A DNA stretch of 64,000 bases from ZC4RG30 sp963812195 (GCA_963812195.1 CAWEUI010000022.1:62001-126000); one strand, 5' to 3'. Numbered from the stretch's first letter, positions 7,866 to 18,579 are shown. Translations and numbers: made by a program. Notes: generated from the sequence alone by a model not told the origin.

Positions 7866-9353
7866 ATGCGCCACGAATACTTCGAAGAATCAAAGCCCAG
7901 CGATGACCTGCATCGCAGGTCCTTGCGTGGCGGGGCTGTTTCAATGATCGCCCAGGGCGGCAACGTCCTGCTGCAGATCGGATCGACCATCGTTCTTGCG
8001 CGCATTCTGATACCCGAAGACTTCGGGCTTGTGGCCATGGTCGCCGCGATGACCGGGTTCGCGTCGATCTTCATTGATCTTGGCACTCGCGACGCGGTAG
8101 CCCAGCGCGGACACATAAGCGAGGGCGAGGCGAGCGCGCTCTTCTGGATTACCTTCGGGGTGGGGTTGGCGTTCACCATCATCATCGCGCTTTGTGCACC
8201 ACTGTTCGCACGCTTCTACGGGGAACCGCGCCTCGTATCCATTGCGATTGTGATGTCGCTTACTTTCGTACTCCCCGGACTGTTCTTCCAGCAGTACGCC
8301 CTCATGCGGCGTGCGCTCATGTTCCGCAAGCTCGCGATAATCGACTTGAGTGGCAACCTGCTGGCTACCATCTGTTCCATCGCACTTGCCTACTCGGGAT
8401 TTGATTACTGGGCGCTGGTCTGGAAGCCGGTGCTTGCGGCATTGTTCATCGGAACAGGAGTCTGGATATCGTGTGGCTGGTTGCCAGGCCGACCGACATT
8501 CACACGCACCGTAAAGGAACTGCTGGGTTTTGGATTGAATGTAACCGGCTTCACGGTTACCGACTATGTGGCCAGGTCAGTGGACCGTGTTGCACTTGGC
8601 TATACCGTTGGACCGACTCAACTCGGCTACTATCAGAATGCATTCACGGTCTACGACAATGCCCTGAACACCTGTTCACTTCACAATGTCGCCACCGCAA
8701 CATTGAGCAAGCTGCGCAGTGATGGGGAGACGTTGAAGCGGGCATGGTCCACGGCGATCTCCTCGCTCGCCTACTTTGCGGCCCCGGCATTTGCGATTCT
8801 GGCCGTCGTCGGCCACGACTTGGTGGTGGTGCTGCTGGGCAGGAAGTGGGAGGCGGCCGGCGCAATTCTGAGCGTCCTTGCCCTGCGCGGACCTGCACAT
8901 GTCGTCGAACGCACGCTCGGCTGGCTACATGTCACCGCCGGTCGACCTGAGCGCTGGCGCCACTGGGGCGTATTCAACTGCGCCGCCACCGTCGTGGCTC
9001 TCCTCTGCGGCCTGCCTTTTGGTGCAATTGGTGTGGCAGCCGCCTACGCGGTGCTTACCACGCTGCTGTCGGTACCGGCAATTGTGTACGCCGGCAAGCC
9101 GCTCGGGATCGGCATTGGAGATGTCTTGAGGGCGGTCGGCCGGCAGATCGGCGTCGCCCTTGGAATCGCGGCGTTCGGCTTCGCGGTCCGCTTCTCGCTG
9201 CTGGAGCATACGGCACCGCTTGCCCGCCTGTTCATCCTGAGCGGCCTGTGCGGTGGAGTCTACCTCGCGATCATGACGCTCGGCTTTCGCATGACAAAGC
9301 CGCTGAGCGTAGCAGCCTCCCTGGTCCGGCGCCGCACACCCAAGGTCGGCTGA
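7866..9353 (+). CDS. Wzx/MOP-type lipopolysaccharide or EPS flippase
   Basis: 495 residues with about twelve to fourteen hydrophobic segments, matching the polysaccharide transporters of the MOP superfamily (WzxC/RfbX-like). The start RSLRGGAVSMIAQGGNVLLQIGSTIVLARILIP is typical: a short cytoplasmic head, then helix 1 and the LARILIPEDFG turn. The family flips undecaprenyl-diphosphate-linked repeat units across the inner membrane. With the polymerase at 829-2268, chain-length protein and export lipoprotein, it completes a Wzx/Wzy-type route. The glycosyltransferase downstream is on the same strand 177 bases away, so the plus-strand genes 7866-13825 may form a transcription unit. Confidence 0.9.
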   Translation: MRHEYFEESKPSDDLHRRSLRGGAVSMIAQGGNVLLQIGSTIVLARILIPEDFGLVAMVAAMTGFASIFIDLGTRDAVAQRGHISEGEASALFWITFGVGLAFTIIIALCAPLFARFYGEPRLVSIAIVMSLTFVLPGLFFQQYALMRRALMFRKLAIIDLSGNLLATICSIALAYSGFDYWALVWKPVLAALFIGTGVWISCGWLPGRPTFTRTVKELLGFGLNVTGFTVTDYVARSVDRVALGYTVGPTQLGYYQNAFTVYDNALNTCSLHNVATATLSKLRSDGETLKRAWSTAISSLAYFAAPAFAILAVVGHDLVVVLLGRKWEAAGAILSVLALRGPAHVVERTLGWLHVTAGRPERWRHWGVFNCAATVVALLCGLPFGAIGVAAAYAVLTTLLSVPAIVYAGKPLGIGIGDVLRAVGRQIGVALGIAAFGFAVRFSLLEHTAPLARLFILSGLCGGVYLAIMTLGFRMTKPLSVAASLVRRRTPKVG

Positions 9354-9530
9354 TCCGGGTGAGTTGGTCGCCGGGGCAATTTGAGACCAAAATCTCACTC
9401 CGATGCGCTACCGTCGCCCCGATGACCGGATTCGGTGGCGGGCGGACGGGAAAAGTGATTCGATGCGCGTTTGGAGTCTTCTCCTGGCGCATCCGCCAGG
9501 CAGTTTCCGCACCTGGAGAGTAGAGCTCAA

Positions 9531-10493
9531 GTGTCGAATCGCAGGTATGTACTCATTTCGCCATGTCGTGACGAAGCGGCGTACATGCGCCGGACGCTGG
9601 ACAGCGTCATGGCACAGAGCGTTCCACCGACGCTCTGGGTCGTGATAGACGACGGATCCACGGACGACACTCCGGCAATTCTGGAAAGCTATCGCGAGCG
9701 CATGCCCTACCTGCGGGTCGTGCGTCGCACGGATCGCGGCAAGCGCAGTGTCGGGCCGGGGGTGATCGAAGCCTTCTATGCCGGCCTGGATACGGTCTCT
9801 CTGGACGACTTCGATTACGTGTGCAAGCTGGATCTGGATCTGGATCTGCCACCGCGATACTTCGAGATCCTCATGGAGCGAATGGAGGCAAATCCCAGGC
9901 TGGGCACTTCGTCGGGGAAGCCCTACTTCATAGCTCCCGGCAACGGGGACATGGTCGCGGAGGTGTGCGGCGACGAAATGTCGGTGGGAATGACGAAGTT
10001 TTACCGGGTCCAGTGCTTCCGCGAGATCGGCGGATTCGTGCGCCAGGTCATGTGGGATGGCATCGACTGTCATCGCTGCCGCATGCTCGGCTGGGTTGCC
10101 GAGAGCCTGGACCAGGAAGCGCTGCGATTCATCCATTTGCGCCCGATGGGGTCGAGCCAGAAGGGCATCTGGACCGGACGCGTCCGATTCGGGTACGGCC
10201 AATACTTCATGGGCAGTTCCCCCATCTATTTTCTGGCCAGCGCAATCTTCAGAATTCCAAAGCACCCTGCGGTCGTCGGTACGATCGCGATGCTGTGGGG
10301 CTACGTTCGTAGCGCCCTGCAGCGTGCCGCACGCTACGAGGATCCCGAGTTCCGCAAATTCCTGAGGCGCTACCAAATGGCATGTCTGCGGATGGGCAAG
10401 AACCGGGCAACCCGCATGTTCAATGAATCCCAGGCGTCGGTCTGGCTGGCGAGGGAAAAGCCTGCAGTGCGAGCAAGCGCGGATCCTGCATGA
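9531..10493 (+). CDS. Family 2 glycosyltransferase
   Basis: 320 residues from a GTG at 9531 that is preceded by GGAGAG; the open frame extends to 9471, but homologues usually begin with S/N-R-x-YVLISPCRDEA, as here. GT-A fold signs are the N-terminal LISPCRDEAAYMRRTLDSV block, VVIDDGSTDDTP (nucleotide-sugar aspartates) and the DLDLDL metal-binding region near residue 105. There is no clear membrane domain. It probably adds one sugar to the lipid-linked EPS repeat unit on the cytoplasmic side. It is followed, 46 bases later, by the amidotransferase gene. Confidence 0.85.
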   Translation: MSNRRYVLISPCRDEAAYMRRTLDSVMAQSVPPTLWVVIDDGSTDDTPAILESYRERMPYLRVVRRTDRGKRSVGPGVIEAFYAGLDTVSLDDFDYVCKLDLDLDLPPRYFEILMERMEANPRLGTSSGKPYFIAPGNGDMVAEVCGDEMSVGMTKFYRVQCFREIGGFVRQVMWDGIDCHRCRMLGWVAESLDQEALRFIHLRPMGSSQKGIWTGRVRFGYGQYFMGSSPIYFLASAIFRIPKHPAVVGTIAMLWGYVRSALQRAARYEDPEFRKFLRRYQMACLRMGKNRATRMFNESQASVWLAREKPAVRASADPA

Positions 10494-10539
10494 TCCGATT
10501 GGCGTCGAGGCGGCACGGAGCCGCGAAGGGGCTCGCCTG

Positions 10540-12528
10540 ATGTGCGGGATTGCGGGGGCAGTCGGGAATCTGTCGCAAACATCCGGTGGTTCCGGCTGGG
10601 ATCGCGAGAGCGTTGCGGGCTGTGTTGCCCGGATCAGTGACGCCATTCGTCATCGTGGTCCGGACGGCTCGGGGCAATGGATCGCCGAATCCGCCGAAGT
10701 TGCGTTCGCCCATCGTCGACTCGCCATTATCGACCTGAGTGACGCCGGTGCCCAGCCGATGGTCGATGCCGCCTCCGGCTGCATCATCACTTTCAACGGC
10801 GAAATCTACAATTTCATCGAGCTGCGTCAGGAGCTCGAGGCACTCGGACAGCGGTTTGTATCCACATCGGACACGGAGGTCGTACTGGCAGCCTACGTCC
10901 GCTGGGGCCTCGCCGTCGTACCGCGACTGCGCGGGATCTTTGCGATGGCGATCTGGGATCCGCGTTCGCGCTCGGTCCACCTGATTCGCGACCAGATGGG
11001 CATCAAACCCCTCTACTGGACGGTCGTGCGGGGTGGTCCGTTCAGGAACGATACCCTGCTGTTTTCCTCCGAAGTACGCGCCCTGCTTGCCAGCGGTGTG
11101 GTGCAGCGACGGCTGGATCCGGCCGGGGTCGCTTCGTATCTGTCGCAGGGCATCGTGATTGGGCCCGGCACCATAATCGAGGGCGTCAATCTGCTGCCCG
11201 CGGCGAGCATCCTCACCATCGGTCCGGACGGCGGCAGGACGCGCACCGAACCGGGAGCGTTTCACCGTTACTGGACGCTGCCTTCGAGCAGTGCCTCACG
11301 CACGACCGACGAGGAACTGCGTGATGAATTGGCAAAGACCGTCAAGATGCAGCTGGTTTCGGATGCGCCGCTCGGCGTCTTCCTCTCCGGTGGCGTCGAC
11401 TCCAGCGCCGTGGCGACGCTGGCAAGCGAGGCGGCACCGGACGCAGTACATACCTTCACGATCGGCTTTGAGGAGGCAAGCCTGGACGAATCGCGGTACG
11501 CCGCAATGGTCGCGGCGGCGATCAAGAGCCGCCATACCATGGTTACCCTGCGCGAGTCCGACTTCGTCGGTCAGCTCTCCGATGCGCTCTCGTCAATCGA
11601 TCAGCCGACTTTCGACGCCATCAACACGTACTTCGTGAGTCGTGCGGCGCGCGAGGCCGGCATGACTGTGGCTCTGGCGGGAACCGGCGGCGACGAGCTC
11701 TTCGGTGGCTATGCGAGCTTCGTGGAGCTGCCGAAGCTGATGCGCGGCACCGCCTGGCTGCCCGGTCGGGCACTTGATGGTGCCATTCGCGGTGTTTCGG
11801 CACTCGCCGGATACGCGTACTGGAACCTGAAGCGGCAATCGCCGCCGCAGACACGTTGGGGAAAAATCGCCGACGTGGCACGCGCTGCACACGATCTATT
11901 GGGTCTCTATCAAGTGTCCTACGCGTTGTTCACGCGTGAAACCCAGGCCCGACTTGCATCCGCAAGCATTCGCAAGGCCCAACGCACACAGGATTTTGGC
12001 CTGCCCGCCGAGGTAGCCCGGCTCTGGCGCTCCCGCATCAAGGGAAGCGAGATACTGCACGCGGTGTCATTGCTGGAACTTTCCAGCTTCATCGGGGAGC
12101 GTCTGCTGCGCGACACCGACGCGGCAAGCATGGCCGTCGCCCTGGAAGCGCGTGTGCCGCTGCTCGATCACGTGCTTTGTGAAAAGGTCGCCGGCATTGA
12201 CCCCGCGCGAAGGTTCTTTCCGGCACGCAGAAAGCAGCTTCTGCGGGACATCGCGCTTTCCGGCCTGGACCCGGCCATTTTCGACCGCCCGAAGTCCGGT
12301 TTCGTGCTGCCGATCGACGGCTGGGCCAGACGCAGCCTGCAACCGGAGATGGACCGCCTGCTCACGGACCCGGAGCTGGTGGGAGGCGTCGGGCTTTGCC
12401 CCGAAACCGTACGCACGCTGTGGAAGTCCTACCTGGCCGGAAAACCGGGGCTGCATTGGTCCCGGGTCTGGTCGATCTATGTACTGCTGGCCTGGTCCCG
12501 TGACCATGGCGCGACGCTTGCCGCATGA
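10540..12528 (+). CDS. Asparagine-synthase-like glutamine amidotransferase (EPS/XrtA-associated type)
   Basis: 662 residues from an ATG at 10540; the upstream open frame is discarded because the catalytic N-terminal Cys2 of class II amidotransferases must follow the start (MCGIAGAVGN). The glutaminase domain covers ~1-220 (RHRGPDGSG, FNGEIYNF). The synthetase domain has the ATP-pyrophosphatase loop SGGVDS at 283-288 and the GTGGDELFGGY motif. Long AsnB homologues of this kind are standard in exosortase-A-associated EPS clusters, where they are thought to amidate a sugar acid or other component rather than make free asparagine. That substrate is not proven. A ribosome binding site (GAAGGGG) precedes the start; the next gene begins 21 bases after the stop. 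Confidence 0.88.
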   Translation: MCGIAGAVGNLSQTSGGSGWDRESVAGCVARISDAIRHRGPDGSGQWIAESAEVAFAHRRLAIIDLSDAGAQPMVDAASGCIITFNGEIYNFIELRQELEALGQRFVSTSDTEVVLAAYVRWGLAVVPRLRGIFAMAIWDPRSRSVHLIRDQMGIKPLYWTVVRGGPFRNDTLLFSSEVRALLASGVVQRRLDPAGVASYLSQGIVIGPGTIIEGVNLLPAASILTIGPDGGRTRTEPGAFHRYWTLPSSSASRTTDEELRDELAKTVKMQLVSDAPLGVFLSGGVDSSAVATLASEAAPDAVHTFTIGFEEASLDESRYAAMVAAAIKSRHTMVTLRESDFVGQLSDALSSIDQPTFDAINTYFVSRAAREAGMTVALAGTGGDELFGGYASFVELPKLMRGTAWLPGRALDGAIRGVSALAGYAYWNLKRQSPPQTRWGKIADVARAAHDLLGLYQVSYALFTRETQARLASASIRKAQRTQDFGLPAEVARLWRSRIKGSEILHAVSLLELSSFIGERLLRDTDAASMAVALEARVPLLDHVLCEKVAGIDPARRFFPARRKQLLRDIALSGLDPAIFDRPKSGFVLPIDGWARRSLQPEMDRLLTDPELVGGVGLCPETVRTLWKSYLAGKPGLHWSRVWSIYVLLAWSRDHGATLAA

Positions 12529-12549
12529 ACGCACTGACGGAGAGGGCAA

Positions 12550-13825
12550 ATGTCGGTGATCCCTGAGCGTCTCAGCGTGTTGTTCATTTCCCCGATGGCG
12601 CCAAGTCCGCCGCAATTCGGAGCACAGGCACGAACTCACGGCTTGCTCAGTCATCTCGGGCAACGCCACGACATACATGCGCTCATTCTCCATGAGGATG
12701 TTGATACACCAGATGTCAGCGGCCCGGCGATGCGCAGCTATTGCAGGGAAGTGACATTTGTCCGCAATCCCAAGGGCGCCTCGGGGTGGCGACGCCGCCT
12801 TCTGCAGTTTCGCTCCTGGTGTTCGCGACGCAGCTTTCAGCGGCATCAGTCAGCAGTTCCCGAGTTTGAAAAGCAGCTCAATCGCGTTCTGGACAATCAA
12901 CGTTTCGACGTCGTGTTCGTGAATTTTCCGCACCTTGCCCACTATGACCTTCGGCGTTCACCGGAAGGGGCTGCTCCGCCAGTAGTAATCATCGATTCAC
13001 ACGATATTCACTACGATCTGGCACGCCAGATTTCCAGGAGCAATGCACCGTTCGGACGTCGATTGCACGCTGCCCTGAATTGGCAAAAGCTGATGCGTGA
13101 GGAACTGACGGCATACAGCGAGGCCGATGGTGTCTGTGTTTGCAGCGATGCCGACAGGCTGCGGCTCGCGACGGACGCTCCAGCGGCTTCGACTTTCATC
13201 ATCCCGAATGCCGCGGACGTCGAGTATTTCCAGCCACGAGACTCCTACCCCAGGGGCGACGGGCGGACGGTCCTCTTCTTCGGCTTGCTGTCGACCATTC
13301 CAAACCAGGATGGTGTCCAGTACTTCCTGCGCGAGATCTGGCCGCGAATATTTGCGGCACGCCCCGGATTCACGGTTCGTCGTGATCGGGGCCAAACCTT
13401 CCGCGGCGCTGCTGGCGCAGGCCGGATCCGGCATCGAAATCGTGGGGCCGGTCGAAGATCTGCGACCACACCTGGCGGCCGCGACCGTCATAGTGGTGCC
13501 GCTGCGGCTTGGCAGCGGCACACGCCTCAAGATCCTTGAAGCCTGGGCCATGGCGCGTCCGGTGGTGTCGACTTCCCTGGGCGCCGAAGGACTCGACGCC
13601 ACGCCCGAACAGCACTTGCTGCTCGCCAACCTTCCCGGTGATTTCGGCGACGCCGTGCTGCGCATTCTGGGCGACCCCGATCTTGCGAACAGGCTGGGAC
13701 ACGGCGGTCGCGAACTGGTGGCGGAGCGCTATTCGTGGAAAGGAACAGCGGTAACTCTCGAGACTTTCTTCAGGGAGACGCTCGCCAACCGGCGCCCTGC
13801 ACCCGGGCGGCAGCAGTTGTCCTAG
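12550..13825 (+). CDS. Family 4/1 glycosyltransferase, PEP-CTERM/EpsH-type, one frame break
   Basis: The first frame runs MSVIPERLSVLFISPMAPSP to about 13374; the second continues with FVVIGAKPSAALLAQ and ends at 13825. Removing one G of the GG at 13374-13375 restores GFTFVVIGA and a single product of 424 residues. The N-terminal half has the GT-B donor-side glycine region (PPQFGAQARTHGLL). The C-terminal half has VPLRLGSGTRLKILEAWAMARPVVST, the nucleotide-sugar binding signature with its conserved glutamate. The whole resembles the sugar transferase family found in XrtA/PEP-CTERM EPS loci. The frame break is probably a base-call error because both halves are perfectly kept. Confidence 0.82.
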
Positions 13826-13888
13826 GGCTCCGGCATCGGGCGCGGAGGGATCCCGCTCCACTCTGGCCGCACAGAACAGGATCTCCCT

Positions 13889-14647
13889 TCATTCGGCTGG
13901 AGAGGCCCCACGAAGCACAAACCTGCTGTGGCGAAGCTGCGAAAAGAAACGGGGCCCTCGCAGCAGGTAACGTCGAGCCAGCCGGCGCGGGTTCTGGGAG
14001 AGCCGGAAGAACCATTCGAGGCCTGCCTTCTGCATCCACACCGGTGCCCGCCGCTCCATACCGGTCAGGAAATTCAGCGACGCTCCGATGCAAAGTGCCA
14101 GACCACGCGCCACGCCGCGCGAAGCAAGCGAGTGCGCCACCATTTCCTGCTGCGGCGAACCGACAGCCAGAAAGCAGTAGCGAAAGGGACTGTGCCTTTC
14201 AACGAACTGCAGACATGCCTCCACTTCTGCCGGATCATGTATGAAGCCCATCGGGGGGTTGTAGTGCTGCAGCCCCGCAGTCCAAACTTCCGGGCAAGCA
14301 GTCCGGCCTGTTCGTTGCTGGCGCCGATCAGCACGATGCGGTCGTCCGGGGCAATCGTCCGGGAGAACAGTGCCGCGGTCAGATCCGACCCTGCACACAC
14401 CGGCAACCGTGCGCCAGTCGTGATCCGGATCACACGGGCGGCAACACCGGCTGTCCAGCAGAACAAAGGCAGCCGCCCGATACAGGTCCCGAAAGGCCGG
14501 ATCATCGTGGAACCGAATCATGTGATCGACATTTGGCGTGACGACAAATCCGAAGCGGTCCGTGCCGTATGCGGCCGCCACCTTCAGAAATTGCGGCAGG
14601 TCGAAATTGTCGATGGTGTGAACCACTTCACTCTTGACAGAATTCAT
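13889..14647 (-). CDS. WecG/TagA/CpsF-type glycosyltransferase, two compensating frame breaks
   Basis: 252 residues. The start MNSVKSEVVHTIDNF and the end NPRRLARRYLLRGPRFF are in one frame. The middle part, VIRITTGARLPVCAGSDLT to LLARKFGLRG, is in another, entered near 14455 and left near 14275. The stitched protein has the family blocks VVTPNVDHMIRF, LPVCAGSDLT and FLAVGSPQQEMVA. The family adds N-acetylmannosaminuronic acid or related sugars in lipid-linked glycan synthesis (WecG, TagA). It stands alone on the minus strand and converges with the glycosyltransferase at 12550-13825. Intact flanks on both sides of a ~180-base shifted middle again point to sequence error rather than gene decay. 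Confidence 0.78.
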   Translation of the reverse strand: MNSVKSEVVHTIDNFDLPQFLKVAAAYGTDRFGFVVTPNVDHMIRFHDDPAFRDLYRAAAFVLLDSRCCRPCDPDHDWRTVAGVCRVGSDRGTVLPDDCPGRPHRADRRQQRTGRTACPEVWTAGLQHYNPPMGFIHDPAEVEACLQFVERHSPFRYCFLAVGSPQQEMVAHSLASRGVARGLALCIGASLNFLTGMERRAPVWMQKAGLEWFFRLSQNPRRLARRYLLRGPRFFSQLRHSRFVLRGASPAE

Positions 14648-14856
14648 CGATTCGACACCACACCATGAGTCAGGCGTTCAGGCACGCGGTTCATTCTCCG
14701 GATGATCACATGATATTTCCCAAGCATGTTTTGAAACCTATAACATAGCGAGGACTGCAATTCTCACGACTGGTCTGTCTCCTTGGAAGAGATCAATTCC
14801 GATATCGAGAGGACGGTACAGGCAGCTGGCGGGGCGAAAGAACCTGGCGCTCACAG

Positions 14857-16502
14857 ATGTCGCTGACTGGATCCGACAACCTGCCCGAGCGGGCACTGAC
14901 CGCACGCATCTGCATCATTGGCGCGGGAGCCGCCGGCATAACGCTGGCCTGTGAACTGGATCGCAGTGGCTTCGACGTCCTGTTGCTGGAAGCAGGCGAG
15001 CTGGATTCAAAGACCGCCACATCGGAATACTACCGCGGCGAGGCAACAGCTCCGCACCCGGATCCGACGCAGTATCGCCGGGTCAGGTTTGGAGGAACCA
15101 CCGGCGTGTGGGGTGGCCGTTGCCTGCCGTTCGACCCCATCGATTTCGAACGACGGGATGACGTGCAATCGCCGGGATGGCCCATCCCTTACGAGGAACT
15201 CGCTTCATACTATCCACGTGCCCTGGAGCTATGCGACGCGGGGCGCGATGAATTCACCATCGATGCCGCGCTCCGGAATCCCGCACCACTGATCGGTGGG
15301 CTGGATGGCGGCGGACAGGCTGCTTGCCGGCCAGATCGAGCGCTACAGCCTGCCCACCGATTTCGGGCGTCGATACCGGGCACAGATTCGTGAGTCAACG
15401 AATGTTTCGGCCCGGGTCGGACTGCGCTGCCTGCGGCTCGTCAAGGCACCAGGCGAAGACCGCATCGAAGCGGCCGAGGTCGTGGATCGCAACAAGCGTC
15501 GCCACCAGGTCCGGGCGGACGTCTTCGTCCTCGCGACCGGTGGTCTGGAAGCGCCGCGTCTGCTCATGGCCTCCGCTCCGGATTCCGGCTTCGGCAATCT
15601 GGGGGACTGCCTCGGGCGGTATTACATGTGCCACTTCGAATGCACTTCCGGTCGGTTGATTCCGCAGGGCGCCCGGGTGGTCTTCGATTTCGAGAAGACG
15701 CGCGACGGCGTGTATTGCCGTCGGCAACTGCGTTTCCGGCCGGAAGTACTTCGGGAACAACGCCTGTTGAACATGGCGTTCCGCCTGCACTTTCCGAGCT
15801 ATTCGGACGCGAGCCATGGCAGCGGGGTCATGTCCACCATCTTTCTTGCGAAGTCGGTGTTGATCCCCGAATACCGCTCGATCCTGCAGCATGGCCCGTA
15901 CAACGTCACCTCACCGACGCTGTCGCACGTTGGAAATGTGTTGCGTGACATACCGGGAATCCTGAGGTTTGCGGGCGACTGGCTGTTTCGCATGAAGCTG
16001 GCTCGCCGCAAACTGCCATATACACTGGTGCCAAACGCCGACGGCAGCTTTCCCCTCGAGTTCAACTCGGAGCAGGTACCACTCGCCGGGAATCGCGTGT
16101 CATTGCTTGCCGACAGGGACTCCGACGGCATGCCGCGACTGGGCATCCACTGGCGCCTGAGCGACATCGACCTCGATTCGGCGATGCGCGGCTTCGTGCT
16201 GCTGCGAGAGACGCTCAACGGAAGTGGCGTGGCCAGACTCGAGGTGGATGAAAGCACGTCTCGCCGAGCAACTGGCGAATGCACCTCCATTGGGAGGGCA
16301 CCATATCGGAACTACCCGGATGGCAGCGAGTTCCCGGCAGGGAGTCGTTGATTCCAACAGCGCTGTCTTCGGGTTGCCGAACCTGTTCGTCGTCAGTTCC
16401 TCGGTGTTCCCGACGAGCAGTCACGCCAACCCAACGCTCACCATCGTTGCACTTGCCGTGCGCCTGGCCCGTCACCTGCGAAAGCAGCTCGGCGGTACGT
16501 AG
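14857..16502 (+). CDS. GMC-family FAD oxidoreductase, two frame breaks
   Basis: About 547 residues after removing two extra bases, near 15300 and near 16255. The N-terminus has the FAD-binding GAGAAGITLACEL and FGGTTGVWGG. The middle includes DVFVLATGGLEAPRLLMAS. The C-terminus has the GMC signature GGHHIGTTRM followed by VVDSNSAVFGLPNLFVVSSS and NPTLTIVALAVRLARHL. GMC enzymes oxidise alcohols or sugars; the HH pair supplies the usual catalytic base. In EPS loci such a gene may oxidise a sugar of the repeat unit or a lipid precursor, but the substrate is unknown. Its 3' end faces the epimerase gene on the other strand, 16 bases away. Confidence 0.82.
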
Positions 16503-16518
16503 CCTACGGCAACCTGGT

Positions 16519-17490
16519 TCATGTCCTGCCTCCGGAACGAAACCACGCCGCCGTTTCCTCCAGTCCGTCCTGCAGCGGGCGGAATCGCAGATCCAGCTCT
16601 GCCATGGCCTTGTCGACCTGGAGACGGATGTCCTGTCTGCAAAGTTGCAGCAACCACGGCCGGATAGCCTCATGGCTACGCCACGGATTGGCCTTTCCCA
16701 GCAGCCGCTCGGCCACCTTCAGCGGCGGCCCGAAGAGGTACAACTCGGCGGCCAGACGGGTCCGCGAGATTTGCCGCACAGGCGCTGCGCCCAATGCCCG
16801 CGCATATTGCTCGAAGTACCCGTTCCAGGTTGGCGGGGACGGGTCTCCCAGATTGTAGGCTTGCCCGCCCGCGCCAGGCAGTTCCGCGGCTCGAACCACC
16901 GCTGCGGCCACGTCGTCAACGTGCACGAGATTGCACACACCCCTGCCCTGCTCTCCGAGGTCGCCGAGCCGTCGTTCCACCAGCAGTCGGGCAATCCGCT
17001 CGCTCCACCAGGGGCTGCCAGGACCATAGACGACTCCCGGTCTCAATCTTGTGACGGTGGAGAAGCCGGCGGCAAGCCCGTCGATCAGCGCCTTGGCCCG
17101 ACTGTATGAGTCGACATCACCAAGCAGCGGCGCCGTCTCGCTCACGGTGCCGGTGGCGGAACCATAGGCGGACAAACTGCTCAGATAGACCACACGCGGG
17201 GGAGATCTGGAGCCCTGGACCGCGGCGAGCAACGCCTGACCGCTGCGAACGATCTGGTCCGGTTCCCCGGCCACGGAGCTGATGACCACGGGTACCGTGG
17301 CAATGGCGTCTTCGAGCGCGCGCTGGTCGGTGGCATCCAGAACGATTCGCTCCACATCGTCCGGAAACGCGGCATTGCGGATCCCGCGACTGGCAGCAAT
17401 GGGTCGGGCCCAATCCGTGGCAACAAGCGCCGCGACAATGCGCCGCCCGATGAATCCACCCGCACCCAGAACCAGAACGGATTTGCGCAT
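16519..17490 (-). CDS. NAD-dependent epimerase/dehydratase (extended SDR)
   Basis: 323 residues. The Rossmann motif LGAGGFIGRRIVAAL is at the N-terminus and the catalytic YxxxK is seen in SYSRAKALID, with an upstream serine in YLSSLSAYG. The substrate domain contains LRPGVVYGPGSPWW and FNLVHVDDVA-like NLVHVDDVAAAVV. Members change the configuration or oxidation state of nucleotide sugars; the specific reaction cannot be given. It follows the minus-strand acyltransferase gene with an 18-base gap, so the two probably share a transcript. It may act with the adjacent GMC oxidoreductase on the same sugar, which is inference from position. Confidence 0.82.
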   Translation of the reverse strand: MRKSVLVLGAGGFIGRRIVAALVATDWARPIAASRGIRNAAFPDDVERIVLDATDQRALEDAIATVPVVISSVAGEPDQIVRSGQALLAAVQGSRSPPRVVYLSSLSAYGSATGTVSETAPLLGDVDSYSRAKALIDGLAAGFSTVTRLRPGVVYGPGSPWWSERIARLLVERRLGDLGEQGRGVCNLVHVDDVAAAVVRAAELPGAGGQAYNLGDPSPPTWNGYFEQYARALGAAPVRQISRTRLAAELYLFGPPLKVAERLLGKANPWRSHEAIRPWLLQLCRQDIRLQVDKAMAELDLRFRPLQDGLEETAAWFRSGGRT

Positions 17491-17508
17491 CGCTAGAGAG
17501 CACCCGGA

Positions 17509-18579
17509 CTATTCACGATGCAGAATTCTGCGCAGCCTCGCGCAGGGGCGTTCGATGACGAGGTATATGAACCACGCAAGGGCAACCGATATTGCCAGCG
17601 CCAGCCCGCCTTGAATCGCGGGGTTCACGGCAGGAATCGCATTCTGCACGCCGATGATGATCCCGAGATGCAGGAGGTAGAGCGAATAGGACAAGACGCC
17701 GAGGAATTCCAGCACCCGCACATTCAGCCAGCTGAATGGCCACTGGTCATGGAAGCGTATGGCGGCAACGAACAGTACCGTCAGCGCGCCTCCCTGCAGA
17801 GAATAGCGCAGGGTTTCCCGGAACACTTCATTGCGAATGACCAGGCAAATCAGCAGCACGAGGATCGCGCCGGGGACGTACAACCACTTCCACTTGCCGC
17901 GATCCAGGTCCGGCCGATCTATTACCGGGTTGCACCAAACGGCAAGCGCGCAGCCGTACATGATGGAATCGAGCCTGGTGTCACTCGCCATGTACGTGCG
18001 GTTCTCGGATACGTTGTACATGGTTACCAGGAACACGCGCCACAGCAGAACTGCCAGGCAGATGCACCAGAACGTAATGGCTTGCGAGCGTTGCGGCATG
18101 CGCAGGCGCTGCAAACCCACGAAGATCAGGGGAAAGACCAGGTAGAAGTGTTCTTCAACCGCCAGCGACCAGTACACCCCGCTGCCGGGCGGTTCACCGA
18201 CATTTCCCCTGTAGATCACCCAATAGTTGGTGATATGCAGGGCGCGCGCGGCAACCGCCCCCGGCCGAAGCGGATGGGACGGGTCAAGAAGCGGCGCGGC
18301 AAGCGTCAGCGCAATCAGTACCAGGTAGAAGGGAGGCAGGATCCGCAATGCCCTTCTGAGCCAGAAGTTGCGAAAGCTCACCCTGCCGCTGCGCTCGTAT
18401 TCATTGCGCATCAACGTGGTGATCAGGAAGCCGCTCAGGAAGAAGAATATAGTGACACCCAGCCCACCGGGCACCATGTCTCCGAGACCGGCATGGGCCA
18501 CGAACACCAACAGGAAGCTGATGGCCCGGAGTCCGTCCAGAGACGGGATATGGCGGGTCGGGTTGGTCACTGCCGGCAA
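17509..18579 (-). CDS. OafA/YrhL-type acyltransferase (acyltransferase family 3), second copy
   Basis: 356 residues with about ten membrane helices. It has the family blocks HIPSLDGLRAISFLLVFVAHA, GVTIFFFLSGFLITTL and FWLRRALRILPPFYLVL. It is only distantly similar to the acyltransferase at 4716-5912, so it likely modifies a different position or a different intermediate of the polysaccharide. It lies upstream of the epimerase and downstream of the tyrosine kinase gene (58 bases), all on the minus strand. Confidence 0.87.
   Translation of the reverse strand: MPAVTNPTRHIPSLDGLRAISFLLVFVAHAGLGDMVPGGLGVTIFFFLSGFLITTLMRNEYERSGRVSFRNFWLRRALRILPPFYLVLIALTLAAPLLDPSHPLRPGAVAARALHITNYWVIYRGNVGEPPGSGVYWSLAVEEHFYLVFPLIFVGLQRLRMPQRSQAITFWCICLAVLLWRVFLVTMYNVSENRTYMASDTRLDSIMYGCALAVWCNPVIDRPDLDRGKWKWLYVPGAILVLLICLVIRNEVFRETLRYSLQGGALTVLFVAAIRFHDQWPFSWLNVRVLEFLGVLSYSLYLLHLGIIIGVQNAIPAVNPAIQGGLALAISVALAWFIYLVIERPCARLRRILHRE

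Noticed and set aside
12550..16502. True pseudogenes among the EPS genes
   Set aside because: Both sides of every break retain conserved residues with no other damage, and the same kind of break occurs in core genes.
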